Shown piece by piece: positions 8,223 through 17,381 of a stretch of 64,000 nt of DNA; position 1 is the first letter of the stretch, and the number at the start of each line of letters is the position of its first letter. The stretch is from Pseudomonas azotoformans. GTDB taxonomy: Bacteria > Pseudomonadota > Gammaproteobacteria > Pseudomonadales > Pseudomonadaceae. The notes beneath the pieces were generated by a model. It was given only the letters and a program-made list of their open reading frames with translations. It had not been told where the DNA came from and did no database searches. Both the position numbers and the translations under genes were made by a program. Where the stretch lies: assembly GCF_900103345.1 (NCBI RefSeq), contig NZ_LT629702.1, forward strand, positions 4,340,001 through 4,404,000, in the 5' to 3' direction.

Positions 8223-9422
8223 ATGTCTGAGCCTTCCTGCTCGCCCTTACTCAGCCGCGAGATAAAACGCCACCAACTCTCACGCTTCATCCTCATTACT
8301 TGCATCTCGCTTATCAGCTTCTTCCCGATCAACATCCTGCTGCCCTCCTTTCCCGCCTTGGCTGAAAGGTTCGATACACCCACCGCCGATGTGGCGCTGT
8401 CCATCAGCCTGTTCACACTGGTCTTTTCCATCTCCCAACTGATCACTGGCCCGCTCTCGGATAAATGGGGGCGCAAGGAAGTCCTGCTCGGCTGCATCAC
8501 ACTGTCGATCCTGGGAGCGATCGGTTGTGCACTGGCGCCAGACTATCTGACCTTCTTGTTGTTTCGCAGCGTCCAGGCCCTGGGGTGCGGTTTCTTCGTA
8601 TTGGGCCACGCCCTGGTGGAAGACCTGTTCGAGGAACAAGACCGCGCCCGCGTGCGCCTCTATTACATGACCCTGAGCGGTTCATTCGTCGCGCTGTCGC
8701 CGTTGATCGGCTCCTGGCTGCAAGCCACCTTCGACTGGCAAGGCAGCTTTTATGGGTTCGCCGTGATGGCACTGGGCATGTTGGTCCATGCCCTCTGCAT
8801 CCTGCCGTCCAAGTCCGCCAGCCCGCACCGCATGTCGGTGTCGATCATCGGCACGCTGAAAGCCGTCGCCCGCAACCGCGACTTCCTGCGCTACTGGTGG
8901 ATCGCCGCATTGGTATTCGCGTGTTATTTCGCCTTGATCAGCGTGACACCGCTGATTTTCATGGATGCGCTGAAGCTCTCCGAATACCAGTACGCGCTGG
9001 TGCTGATGGTGTACGGCGTGGCCTATCTGCTGGGCGGCGTTGCAGCCTCGTACCTGCAAAAGCGCATTGCGCTGTCCCGGCAAATCAATATCGGCCTGGG
9101 GCTGCTACTCGTCGCCGGCGTGCTGTTAACGCTGATCGTCAGCCTCGATGCCATTACCACTGTGACGTTGCTCATCCCGATGTTGATCAGCGCCCTGGCC
9201 GTGACCCTGGTTCGCCCGGCGGCGATTTCGGCGGCGATGCTGCTGTTCTCGAGCAGCGCGGGCACTGCCGCCTCGGCGGGTAACAGCATCATGTTCCTGA
9301 CCGCCGCCATCAGCAGTGCCGCCCTGGCGCAAACCGGATCCAACCTATTGATGAGCATCGCCCTGAGCTTCATCGTCTTCAGCCTGTGGGGCTGGCTGAC
9401 CAATGCCAGAACCGGACGCTGA
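8223..9422 (+). CDS. MFS multidrug exporter, Bcr/CflA type
   Basis: This is a 399-residue membrane protein with about twelve hydrophobic segments. Motif A of the major facilitator superfamily is visible as GPLSDKWGRKEV near residue 80, followed by a Bcr/CflA-like RSVQALGCGFFVLGHAL. Members export drugs or self-made small molecules with proton antiport. It follows the SagB gene by 123 bp on the same strand and is the last gene before ilvD, so it may export the island's product and give immunity. Its G+C is close to the host average, unlike the two genes before it, so co-origin is not certain. The start is uncertain: ATG 8223 has a weak ribosome binding site, and a TTG at 8196 is an in-frame alternative. 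Confidence 0.88.
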   Translation: MSEPSCSPLLSREIKRHQLSRFILITCISLISFFPINILLPSFPALAERFDTPTADVALSISLFTLVFSISQLITGPLSDKWGRKEVLLGCITLSILGAIGCALAPDYLTFLLFRSVQALGCGFFVLGHALVEDLFEEQDRARVRLYYMTLSGSFVALSPLIGSWLQATFDWQGSFYGFAVMALGMLVHALCILPSKSASPHRMSVSIIGTLKAVARNRDFLRYWWIAALVFACYFALISVTPLIFMDALKLSEYQYALVLMVYGVAYLLGGVAASYLQKRIALSRQINIGLGLLLVAGVLLTLIVSLDAITTVTLLIPMLISALAVTLVRPAAISAAMLLFSSSAGTAASAGNSIMFLTAAISSAALAQTGSNLLMSIALSFIVFSLWGWLTNARTGR

Positions 9423-9669
9423 CCCACCCGCACGTCCCGTAGCCGCTATCTTCACGGTTTCGGCCATTCCCTCCAGCCGCCAGCGGTGTAGAATCGGCCT
9501 ATTCATCGCCAGTCATCCCCCGGCGGGTTTATGAGCTCGAGGCCCACGCAAGCGGCGATCCCGCGACGCGAGTGGCAACTTCCGGACACACGGCCATTTT
9601 TCGGGTGTTCCAGTAGTGAAATAGAAGCTCACTCCCCTTTAGTACTTGATTAGCCGCCCGGAGTGCTCC

Positions 9670-11511
9670 ATGCCAGATTACCGCTCGAAAACATCCACCC
9701 ACGGCCGCAACATGGCCGGCGCCCGCGCACTGTGGCGTGCCACGGGGATGAAAGATGACGACTTCAAGAAGCCGATCATCGCGATTGCCAACTCGTTCAC
9801 CCAATTCGTACCCGGCCACGTCCACCTCAAGGACCTGGGCCAACTGGTCGCCCGCGAGATCGAACGCGCCGGCGGTGTCGCCAAAGAATTCAACACCATC
9901 GCCGTGGACGACGGCATCGCCATGGGCCATGACGGCATGCTGTATTCCCTGCCGAGCCGCGAGATCATCGCCGACTCCGTGGAGTACATGGTCAACGCCC
10001 ACTGCGCCGACGCCATCGTGTGCATTTCCAACTGCGACAAGATCACCCCCGGCATGCTGATGGCCGCCCTGCGCCTGAACATCCCGGTGATCTTCGTGTC
10101 CGGCGGCCCGATGGAAGCCGGCAAGACCAAGCTCGCCTCCCACGGCCTCGACCTGGTCGACGCGATGGTCATCGCCGCCGATTCCAGCGCTTCTGACGAG
10201 AAGGTCGCGGAATACGAGCGCAGCGCCTGCCCGACCTGCGGTTCGTGCTCCGGCATGTTCACCGCCAACTCGATGAACTGCCTGGTGGAAGCCCTGGGCC
10301 TGGCCTTGCCGGGCAACGGTTCCACCCTGGCCACCCACAGCGACCGCGAGCAGCTGTTCCTGCAGGCCGGCCGCACCATCGTCGAGCTGTGCAAGCGTTA
10401 CTACGGCGAGAACGATGAGTCGGTGTTGCCGCGCAACATTGCCAACTTCAAGGCGTTCGAAAACGCCATGACCCTGGACATCGCCATGGGCGGTTCCACC
10501 AACACCATCCTGCATTTGCTGGCCGCCGCCCAGGAAGCCGAGATCGCGTTTGACCTGCGCGACATCGACCGCCTGTCCCGCCACGTGCCACAACTGTGCA
10601 AAGTTGCGCCGAATATCCAGAAGTACCACATGGAAGACGTGCACCGCGCCGGCGGGATCTTCTCGATCCTCGGTTCGCTGGCCCGTGGCGGCCTGCTGCA
10701 CACCGACCTGCCGACCGTGCACAGCAAGTCCATCGCCGAAGGCATCGCCAAGTGGGACATCACCCAGACCGACGATGAAGCCGTGCACACCTTCTTCAAG
10801 GCTGGCCCGGCCGGTATCCCGACACAAACCGCGTTCAGCCAGTCGACCCGCTGGGACACCCTGGACGACGACCGTGAAAACGGCTGCATTCGCAGTGTCG
10901 AGCACGCCTACTCCCAAGAAGGCGGCCTGGCCGTGCTGTACGGCAATATCGCCCTGGACGGCTGCGTGGTGAAAACCGCCGGTGTGGATGAGTCCATCCA
11001 CGTGTTCGAAGGCCGCGCCAAGATCTACGAAAGCCAGGACAGCTCGGTTCGCGGCATCCTCGCTGACGAAGTGAAAGAAGGCGACATCGTGATCATCCGC
11101 TACGAAGGCCCGAAAGGCGGCCCGGGCATGCAGGAGATGCTGTACCCGACCTCCTACCTGAAATCCAAGGGCCTGGGCAAAGCCTGCGCCTTGCTGACCG
11201 ACGGCCGCTTCTCCGGCGGTACTTCGGGCCTGTCCATCGGCCACGCCTCACCGGAAGCCGCTGCCGGTGGCGCGATTGGCCTGGTACAGGACGGCGACAA
11301 GGTGCTGATCGACATTCCGAACCGTTCGATCAACCTGTTGATCAGCGATGAAGAACTGGCGGCACGCCGGGTCGAGCAGGACAAGAAAGGCTGGAAGCCG
11401 GTGGAGAAGCGTCCGCGCAAAGTCACCACCGCATTGAAAGCCTATGCCCTGCTGGCCACCAGTGCCGACAAGGGTGCGGTGCGTAACAAAGCGATGCTCG
11501 ACGGCCTGTAA
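9670..11511 (+). CDS. ilvD: Dihydroxy-acid dehydratase
   Basis: This 613-residue protein has the typical length. Iron-sulfur ligand motifs are clear: [11 protein letters not shown] near residue 119 and [18 protein letters not shown] near residue 190. The late [20 protein letters not shown] segment is the family signature. It dehydrates 2,3-dihydroxy-isovalerate and -methylvalerate to the 2-keto acids of valine and isoleucine synthesis. The start at 9670 fits the conserved [19 protein letters not shown] and has ggag 6 bp upstream. The 247-bp gap upstream holds no gene and no attenuator that I can see. A T-rich hairpin terminator follows. Confidence 0.97.
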   Translation: MPDYRSKTSTHGRNMAGARALWRATGMKDDDFKKPIIAIANSFTQFVPGHVHLKDLGQLVAREIERAGGVAKEFNTIAVDDGIAMGHDGMLYSLPSREIIADSVEYMVNAHCADAIVCISNCDKITPGMLMAALRLNIPVIFVSGGPMEAGKTKLASHGLDLVDAMVIAADSSASDEKVAEYERSACPTCGSCSGMFTANSMNCLVEALGLALPGNGSTLATHSDREQLFLQAGRTIVELCKRYYGENDESVLPRNIANFKAFENAMTLDIAMGGSTNTILHLLAAAQEAEIAFDLRDIDRLSRHVPQLCKVAPNIQKYHMEDVHRAGGIFSILGSLARGGLLHTDLPTVHSKSIAEGIAKWDITQTDDEAVHTFFKAGPAGIPTQTAFSQSTRWDTLDDDRENGCIRSVEHAYSQEGGLAVLYGNIALDGCVVKTAGVDESIHVFEGRAKIYESQDSSVRGILADEVKEGDIVIIRYEGPKGGPGMQEMLYPTSYLKSKGLGKACALLTDGRFSGGTSGLSIGHASPEAAAGGAIGLVQDGDKVLIDIPNRSINLLISDEELAARRVEQDKKGWKPVEKRPRKVTTALKAYALLATSADKGAVRNKAMLDGL

Positions 11512-11523
11512 GCCTCGCCCATG

Positions 11524-11556
11524 AAAATGCCTCGCCAAGTGCGGGGCATTTTTTTG
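11524..11556 (+). terminator. Intrinsic terminator after ilvD
   Basis: aatgcctcgc pairs with gcggggcatt (one G-T wobble) around a short loop and is followed by a seven-T run, 12 bp beyond the ilvD stop. Confidence 0.85.
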
Positions 11557-11633
11557 CCTGGTGTTCTGACGCTGTAGTTTTTCATACGCCGGCCGATAAC
11601 AGGCGCATCTGTATTCTCAAGGAACTTACCCGC

Positions 11634-13043
11634 ATGGATGCCCGCTCTACCGCTCTACGCCCAGCTGCATGGGCGCTTTCCCTATTGGCGTTAGCCGGTT
11701 GCAGCTCGCTGCAAAAGCCTCAGGTGGACCCAGGCCTGGCACTCTTCAACGAAGCCATGACACTGCCGGCGCTCGACTACACCATCCTGCGCAACGGCGA
11801 CAGAGTCGCGTACTCCGTCGATTTGCAGCAAAACCCGATCTCTGTGCAGTTCGACGCCTACTGCACACAAGGTCCTGGAAGGATGCTCTACCCCACGCGC
11901 ACGGGCCTGCGGGCATTTACTCCCTCACCGGCAACAGGCTTCGACCTGCCGGCGGCACAGGCCCAACAACTGCAGCAAAGCGCTCAATTGCAGAGCGTAT
12001 GCAAGGCACGCCCCGTACCCGACTGGCGGGTGCTGCAAACCTCTGCCGATCAGGGCTGGCTGCTGATCGACCGTAACAGCGTGCAGCAGCAAGGCAGTCA
12101 GATATCCGCCTGGGTCGCAGAGGATTACCTGCACTATCAGGTCGCCAAGAACGCATCGTTGTTCACTCAACGGCAGGAGCGGCTGACGCTGGATTGCACA
12201 CAACGCACCATTACGTTGATGAGCCAGTTCAACCTCGATGAAACGCGCCAGATGATCAACGGCGAAATCCGTCGACAATTCAAGCCGCAAGCCTTGGAGC
12301 AAGCTTCCGGCGAACATGCCCAGCTCTTCAAGGCTCTGTGCCAGGCGCCGGTGGAGCTGGCCCAGTTACCCGCTTTCAAGGCGCGCCAGGCATTGCCACC
12401 CGCTGCCAGCGCAACGAATGCCAACCCAGCCGTACTGGCGGCCATCCGAGCGCTCGGCCTGCCTGCGCCAACCCGCACCCTGAGCGAGCTGGCCTACGAC
12501 TATGACGCCGTGCTCTTCAACAACACCCGCGTGGGCGACCAGACCAAACAGACATTCATCAGTGTCGACAACGCATCGGGCCAGACGCTGGTACAAACGC
12601 GCGACTCGGCACTCGGCTTTAACCAGGAGCTGACCTTCCAAGGCCTATTCGATCTGGACAGCCAAGGTCTGGACCGCAAAACCGGCAGTGACAAGGTGAA
12701 GACCCGCCTCTTGGTTGGCCTGAGCTTTCAAGGCGATTGGCGTAACTTGCCCCTCGCCAGTGAGGTGGGCTACACCCAGACATGGTCAAAATCCATCAAC
12801 CCCGATGGCAGTCCTTCGCCAGAGAACAGCGAGCCAAGAACCGTGACCTGCAAGGTCGCTCGGGAAATCCCGGCTGCCACCCTCACCCCGGACCTGAAGG
12901 GACAAGCCAAGGTACTCGACTGCGTTCAGATGAAAGGTTGGACTTATCAGGCAGCCTACCTGAGCGACTATGGGCTGTTCATCAAACTGCATGAGAACGC
13001 GTTGGTTGCGCAATGGAACTGGCATTTGAAATCGGTGAAGTGA
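11634..13043 (+). CDS. Hypothetical lipoprotein
   Basis: This 469-residue protein opens with a lipoprotein signal, LSLLALAGCSSLQ near residues 16-28, with the lipobox LAGC, so it should be anchored in the outer membrane or inner-membrane leaflet. The mature part has no motif that I recognise. Pairs of Cys (YCTQ near residue 80, VCKA near 124, LDCTQ, LCQA, VTCKVA, LDCVQ) could form disulfides in the periplasm. It is preceded by the ilvD terminator and followed by its own terminator, so it is a single-gene unit. The function is unknown. Confidence 0.8.
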   Translation: MDARSTALRPAAWALSLLALAGCSSLQKPQVDPGLALFNEAMTLPALDYTILRNGDRVAYSVDLQQNPISVQFDAYCTQGPGRMLYPTRTGLRAFTPSPATGFDLPAAQAQQLQQSAQLQSVCKARPVPDWRVLQTSADQGWLLIDRNSVQQQGSQISAWVAEDYLHYQVAKNASLFTQRQERLTLDCTQRTITLMSQFNLDETRQMINGEIRRQFKPQALEQASGEHAQLFKALCQAPVELAQLPAFKARQALPPAASATNANPAVLAAIRALGLPAPTRTLSELAYDYDAVLFNNTRVGDQTKQTFISVDNASGQTLVQTRDSALGFNQELTFQGLFDLDSQGLDRKTGSDKVKTRLLVGLSFQGDWRNLPLASEVGYTQTWSKSINPDGSPSPENSEPRTVTCKVAREIPAATLTPDLKGQAKVLDCVQMKGWTYQAAYLSDYGLFIKLHENALVAQWNWHLKSVK

Positions 13044-13074
13044 CGCGCGATAGCGTGGGTTGTTTGAGCCCATG

Positions 13075-13106
13075 AAAATGCCCCGCCACGTGCGGGGCAT
13101 TTTTAT
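13075..13106. terminator. Bidirectional terminator between lipoprotein and TonB receptor genes
   Basis: aaaatgccccgc pairs with gcggggcattttt around a 5-nt loop (cacgt). A-run on one side and T-run on the other let it work for both convergent genes. Confidence 0.88.
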
Positions 13107-13117
13107 TCCAGTGGCAC

Positions 13118-15565
13118 TCAGAACTGCGGCGTGTAAGTCATGGTGAACATCACATTGCGCGGGTCGCCATAGTAGTTGCTGCCCCAGTTCGCGTTGTAAG
13201 CCGGGATGTAGTACTTCTTGTCGAACATGTTGTTCAGGTTCGCCGCGATGGTGAATTCCTGGTTGATCTTGTAGGCCACCCGCGAATCCCACAGTGCATT
13301 GCCCGGCACGCTGAAGGTGCGATCGTAGGCAACGGTGCTGCTTTGCGCCGTCACGCCAGCGCCGACGCTGACCTTCTGCCAGTCCCCTGGCAATTGGTAG
13401 TCGCCCCACACCTTGAGCAGGTGCTTGGGCGTCCAGGTGCTGAAGACCTTGCCTTCGTAGGTGTCGTCCTTGAGGAACTTGGTGGTGTTGTAGGTATAGC
13501 TGGAGACCAGTTGCAGACCCGGCAGCACTTCACCGCCCAATGTGGCTTCAAAACCCTGGCTGCGGACCTTGCCCGAGGCCACCGAGCAATACCAGCCATT
13601 GCAGTTCATCGGCCCTTGCAGGTCCTGGACGCCACGGTTTTCCTGGTCGTAGCGGAAGATCGCAAACGAGGTGTTGAGGCGGCCATCGGCCAGTTCACCC
13701 TTGATGCCCAGCTCGTAGTTCTTGCCCTCGATAGGCTTGAGCAGAGAGCCGGAGGTGGTCAGGTTGGTTTGCGGCTCGAACGCATCGGCGTAGCTGGCGT
13801 AGGCCGACCACTGATCGTTCAGGGCATAGACCAGGCCGGCATACGGGGTGACCTTGCCGGAGGTTTGCGTGGTGCTTTCCTCGGCGGCGCCGTACACGCC
13901 CTGGCGACCGCTCTGGCCGATGTAGGAGTATTCGTACCAACTGGTGCGCGCGCCGAGGATCAGGGTCAGTGGGTCCAGCACCTTGACGCGCCAGGTGCCG
14001 TAGAGGCCTTTCTGGCGAATGTCATACCAGCTCTTCGAGGCGTTCCCGGCCTGGAACAACTGGTATTTGTCGCGCTGCACACGGTTGTGGTCGATGTTGA
14101 AAATATCCGCGCCATTCGTTGCCGCCCGCGCCCACTGGTCGTCGGTGGTGAGTTTGGAATAGTTGGCGCCCAGGACCATTTCCTGCTGGAAACCCAGGCC
14201 GTCGAACTTGCCGTTGACATACACATCCGCGCCGCGACTTTTGGTATTGAAGTCGGTCACCCAGTCGATGTAGCGCACATTGCCCGTGTCGCCGGGGTTG
14301 GGGACGGTGTCCCACGTCGCCTGGTAGGTCGCGTCGTTATGCTCGTCCATTGCCACCAGCGCGGCCTTCACTTTCCAGTCATCGTTGAAACGATGCTCCA
14401 GGTCGGCGAACACCTGGGTCTGGTTGTTGACGGCACGGTTCCAACTGGCGCCGACAAAGGTCGAACGCGGCAGGCCGATATCACTGCCATTGGCGTAGCG
14501 GGGCAACGACATGAAGTTGGGGCGTGAGTGGCCTTTCTGGTTGCTGATGCCGACGCCCACGGTGGTGTCTGGCGTGAAGTCGTAGTCGACGGCGCCATAG
14601 ACGGTCTGATTCCAGCCGCCCGCGTAGTCGACGAAAGAGTTCGTGGTGTCGTAATCCGCCACAAACCGCCCGCGCAAGGTGCCTTCTGGGTTGAGCGGGC
14701 CGCCGGCATCGACTTGGGTGCCGTAGTGGTCCCACGAGCCGGCCTTGGCGGTGATGGTCACCGTCGGCGCCTGCTGGCCACGCTTGCGCACCAGGTTCAT
14801 GGTGCCGCCGGGGCTGTTCGCGCCTTGCAACAAGGCGGCCGGGCCACGCAGGGTTTCGACGCGGTCGTAGATCGCCATGTTTTCCGTGAGGTAACTGCCC
14901 AGCGTGTAAGTGTTGCGCGGGATGCCTACGCCGTCGTACTGCAGGGTGCCGATCTCGAAACCCCGGGAAAAGATGAACATGCCGGGGCCGGGGGACTTGG
15001 TCGCCGTCAGGCCGGGGGTGCGCTTGACCACGTCGGACAGCTTGGTGGTGTTCTGGTCGTCCATCTGCTTGCGGGTCATGACGCTGACCGATTGCGGGAT
15101 GTCCTTGAGTTTCTGCTCGCCCTTGCCGATGGTCACGGCACCCGTGGTGTAGGAGCCGGTGCCTTCGGTGGTGACGCCCAGGCGTTCAGCGCTGATGGTG
15201 GTGGCGCCGACTTCAAGGGCGCCACCGGCATCCACACGCTTTTCCAGGGTGACGGTATCGGCGTTGATAAACGCCGCGCTCAACCCCGTGCCGCCGAGCA
15301 GTTGCCCCAAGGCTTCACGCTGCCCCAGGTTGCCCTTTACCCCCGGCGACACCACCCCCTGCGTCAACTCACCGTTCACCAGCACCTGCACCCGTGTCAC
15401 TGCCGAAAATGCCGCCAGCGCGCCGTCCAGGCTCTGCCCCGGAATGTCGAATCGGTAAGTCTGGGCCTGGGTGGTTTCGGCGGCCTGCAGGTACAGCGGC
15501 GCAGTGCCGCAGGCCATGGAAATGGCCAGTGCCAGCAAGGGCCGTGCGGCGAATCGGTGTGCCAT
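13118..15565 (-). CDS. TonB-dependent siderophore receptor with STN signalling domain
   Basis: This is an 815-residue precursor. Signal peptide at about residues 1-29; then an STN domain (YRFDIPGQSLDGALAAFS near 36-110) that contacts a FecR-type anti-sigma factor; a plug domain (LKDIPQSVSVMTRKQMDDQ near 150); and a 22-strand-type barrel ending in Phe. It belongs to the FpvA/FoxA-like ferric-siderophore receptors. I chose ATG 15565 rather than 15610: ggggag lies 7 bp upstream, and a proper signal peptide starts there. It lies downstream of the fecI-fecR pair with a 132-bp gap that may hold a sigma-dependent promoter. No siderophore synthesis genes are nearby, so xenosiderophore uptake is likely; the ligand is unknown. 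Confidence 0.93.
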   Translation of the reverse strand: MAHRFAARPLLALAISMACGTAPLYLQAAETTQAQTYRFDIPGQSLDGALAAFSAVTRVQVLVNGELTQGVVSPGVKGNLGQREALGQLLGGTGLSAAFINADTVTLEKRVDAGGALEVGATTISAERLGVTTEGTGSYTTGAVTIGKGEQKLKDIPQSVSVMTRKQMDDQNTTKLSDVVKRTPGLTATKSPGPGMFIFSRGFEIGTLQYDGVGIPRNTYTLGSYLTENMAIYDRVETLRGPAALLQGANSPGGTMNLVRKRGQQAPTVTITAKAGSWDHYGTQVDAGGPLNPEGTLRGRFVADYDTTNSFVDYAGGWNQTVYGAVDYDFTPDTTVGVGISNQKGHSRPNFMSLPRYANGSDIGLPRSTFVGASWNRAVNNQTQVFADLEHRFNDDWKVKAALVAMDEHNDATYQATWDTVPNPGDTGNVRYIDWVTDFNTKSRGADVYVNGKFDGLGFQQEMVLGANYSKLTTDDQWARAATNGADIFNIDHNRVQRDKYQLFQAGNASKSWYDIRQKGLYGTWRVKVLDPLTLILGARTSWYEYSYIGQSGRQGVYGAAEESTTQTSGKVTPYAGLVYALNDQWSAYASYADAFEPQTNLTTSGSLLKPIEGKNYELGIKGELADGRLNTSFAIFRYDQENRGVQDLQGPMNCNGWYCSVASGKVRSQGFEATLGGEVLPGLQLVSSYTYNTTKFLKDDTYEGKVFSTWTPKHLLKVWGDYQLPGDWQKVSVGAGVTAQSSTVAYDRTFSVPGNALWDSRVAYKINQEFTIAANLNNMFDKKYYIPAYNANWGSNYYGDPRNVMFTMTYTPQF

Positions 15566-15697
15566 GGATGGTGCTCCCCGGTGCAAAAAAGTCTGTGATC
15601 GGCGCCGCACTACTTGAGAGTGCTTACTATTTACGCCTCAGTGATCAAGGACGATGGCTTGCGGGGAAACCCTGAAAATATTTTGCAAAAGTTGCCG

Positions 15698-16645
15698 CTA
15701 AGAGGCTTTGCCTTCACGCAACACCAGTAAATACGGGGTGTAGTGCTCAGCGCGCAGGTTGAGGGTGTATTCCAGCGCTTTGATCACGGCATCGGGTTTG
15801 TCGATCTCGAACACGCCGGACACCACGCGATTACGCAGCGCATCGCCCAGCACCAGGGTCGTGCCGGGCCAGTAGCGGTTCAACTCGCTGACCACTTCCG
15901 ACAGCGGCTGTTGGCGGAACACCAGTTGTCGCTGGCGCCAGGCAAAACCGCTGGCCGCATCGAAACCGTGCACCTCGGCAAGGCGCTGGCCCTGATATTC
16001 CACGGCCCGTCCCGGCTCCAGGTAGACCGGCTCACCGGCGCCCGCGCTGACCTGCACCTTGCCCTGCGCCACTTGCACGCGCGTCTGCGCATCCCGCCTT
16101 GCCACGCTGAACTGGGTGCCGACCACCTTCACCCAGCCCTCGCCGGACTGCACCACGAAGGGCCGCGCCGGGTCTTTGGTCACGCTGAAAAAACCTTCCC
16201 CGCGCAACAGGCGGATCTGACGCTCACCGCCGCTCATGCGTACCTGAACAGCACTGTCAGTGTTGAGCTGCAACTGGGAGCCATCGGCCAACTCGACCGT
16301 GCGCGACTCGCCGGTGCCGGTGGCATAGTCCGCGCGCAGGCGGTCGAGCCAGGGCGTGTGCTGCACGGTCAACCCAACCGTCAGCAGCACCGCAGCGGCA
16401 TAAGCCCAGCGCCGCGCGGGTTTGCGCCACGCGGCCTGCTCGGCGCGGCGGATCAGCCGTGCCGGTTTACGCAAACCGCCGAGCATCGCCTGCACTTCCT
16501 GCCAGGCGTCGTCCTGGGGCTGGCCCTGCCCGAGCCAGGCGGCAAAGGCGTCCATCTCGGCCGGGGTCACGTCCTCGGCCTGCAAGCGGAAATACCAGGC
16601 GGACGCTTCTTCGAACAACGCGTCGGCAGTAGGTAAAACAGTCAT
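15698..16645 (-). CDS. FecR-family anti-sigma/sigma regulator
   Basis: This 315-residue inner-membrane regulator has a cytoplasmic N-terminal helical domain (WLGQGQPQDDAWQEV near 40-60), a single membrane span near residues 82-97 (WAYAAAVLLTVGLTV), and a periplasmic FecR domain (VELADGSQLQLNTDSAVQV). It ends with an STN-like tail that binds the receptor's signalling domain. The start ATG 16645 overlaps the sigma gene's TGA (ATGA), indicating translational coupling; the longer reading lies inside the sigma gene. It relays receptor occupancy to the ECF sigma factor. Confidence 0.93.
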   Translation of the reverse strand: MTVLPTADALFEEASAWYFRLQAEDVTPAEMDAFAAWLGQGQPQDDAWQEVQAMLGGLRKPARLIRRAEQAAWRKPARRWAYAAAVLLTVGLTVQHTPWLDRLRADYATGTGESRTVELADGSQLQLNTDSAVQVRMSGGERQIRLLRGEGFFSVTKDPARPFVVQSGEGWVKVVGTQFSVARRDAQTRVQVAQGKVQVSAGAGEPVYLEPGRAVEYQGQRLAEVHGFDAASGFAWRQRQLVFRQQPLSEVVSELNRYWPGTTLVLGDALRNRVVSGVFEIDKPDAVIKALEYTLNLRAEHYTPYLLVLREGKAS

Positions 16646-17175
16646 GGCCGACGTCCTTGTGTATCGCAGGCGAGCCGCGTCTTGATGTAGGCGCGGCATT
16701 CAATCAAGGCGCGACGCAGTTGGTATTCCACGCTGCGCGGGCTGATCGACAGGCGTTCGCCAATTTCGCGGTAGGAAAGTTCGTCGACATGATAGAGCAG
16801 GAAGATCTGCCGAGTCGCCTCGGGCAACGCCAGGATAGCGTCCTGCATCAGTTGCTCCTGCTGGTAGGCGGCCAGTTGTTCGTCGGCACCGGGGTTGCCG
16901 CACGGCAGCTCTTCGCTGGGCTCGCCGGCATCCAGGCGCTCACGGCGGATGGCCTGGCGCTGGTGATCGCGCACCAGGTTGCTGGCGATGGTGAAGAGGA
17001 AGGCGGGCAGGTTGTCGATCTTCTCGCCGGAGTCCAGGCGTGCCAGGCGCAGGAACGACTCCTGGGTCAGGTCGGCGGCCACCTGGGCGCTGCCGGTGCG
17101 GCGGGTGACGAAGGCTTCGAGGGCTTTCTTCTGCTCCGCGAACAGGCGCGCGATCTGCGAATTCCAGGAGGACAC
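16642..17175 (-). CDS. FecI-like ECF sigma-70 factor
   Basis: This 177-residue protein has sigma region 2 (VAADLTQESFLRLARL and NLPAFLFTIASNLVRDHQR) and region 4 (LPEATRQIFLLYHVDELSYREIGERLSISPRSVEYQLRRA, in two helices). It belongs to the iron-starvation ECF group, redirecting RNA polymerase to the cognate receptor gene. It overlaps fecR by 4 bp, and the receptor gene follows. A weak Fur-like site lies about 70 bp upstream, so iron control is likely. Confidence 0.93.
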   Translation of the reverse strand: MSSWNSQIARLFAEQKKALEAFVTRRTGSAQVAADLTQESFLRLARLDSGEKIDNLPAFLFTIASNLVRDHQRQAIRRERLDAGEPSEELPCGNPGADEQLAAYQQEQLMQDAILALPEATRQIFLLYHVDELSYREIGERLSISPRSVEYQLRRALIECRAYIKTRLACDTQGRRP

Positions 17176-17241
17176 AGCACTACCTTGAGAAGAACGGAGG
17201 GTTCAGGAAGTGCGCACGCTAGCAGAGGATGAGATTGGTTC

Positions 17242-17260
17242 GCAATTGATATCTATTTTT
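17242..17260. promoter_or_regulatory. Possible Fur box upstream of fecI-like gene
   Basis: gcaattgatatctattttt agrees with the 19-bp Fur consensus at 11 of 19 positions by my own alignment. Its position 67 bp before the sigma gene start is suitable, but the match is weak. Confidence 0.35.
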
Positions 17261-17292
17261 GCTGTGACCTTTGGGGTGTCAATCAGATAGCT

Positions 17293-17365
17293 ATCGGGGG
17301 CAAGCCCCCTCCCACAGTTGACCGAGTTCACACTGTCGAAATGTGGGAGGGGGCTTGCCCCCGAT
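17293..17365. repeat. REPIN, GAGGGGGCTTGCCCCCGAT class
   Basis: An inverted pair of 23-bp REP copies with 27 bp between them lies between the fecI promoter region and the 3' end of the phosphatase gene. Confidence 0.9.
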
Positions 17366-17381
17366 CAAAGCCACCTCGGAC

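Noticed and set aside
9423..9669. Attenuator or riboswitch upstream of ilvD
   Set aside because: I found no leader peptide with branched-chain codons and no stem-loop followed by a T-run in this gap.
9529..11244. 571-codon minus-strand ORF opposite ilvD
   Set aside because: Antisense shadow of ilvD; no motif, and ilvD fills the same bases with full family signatures.
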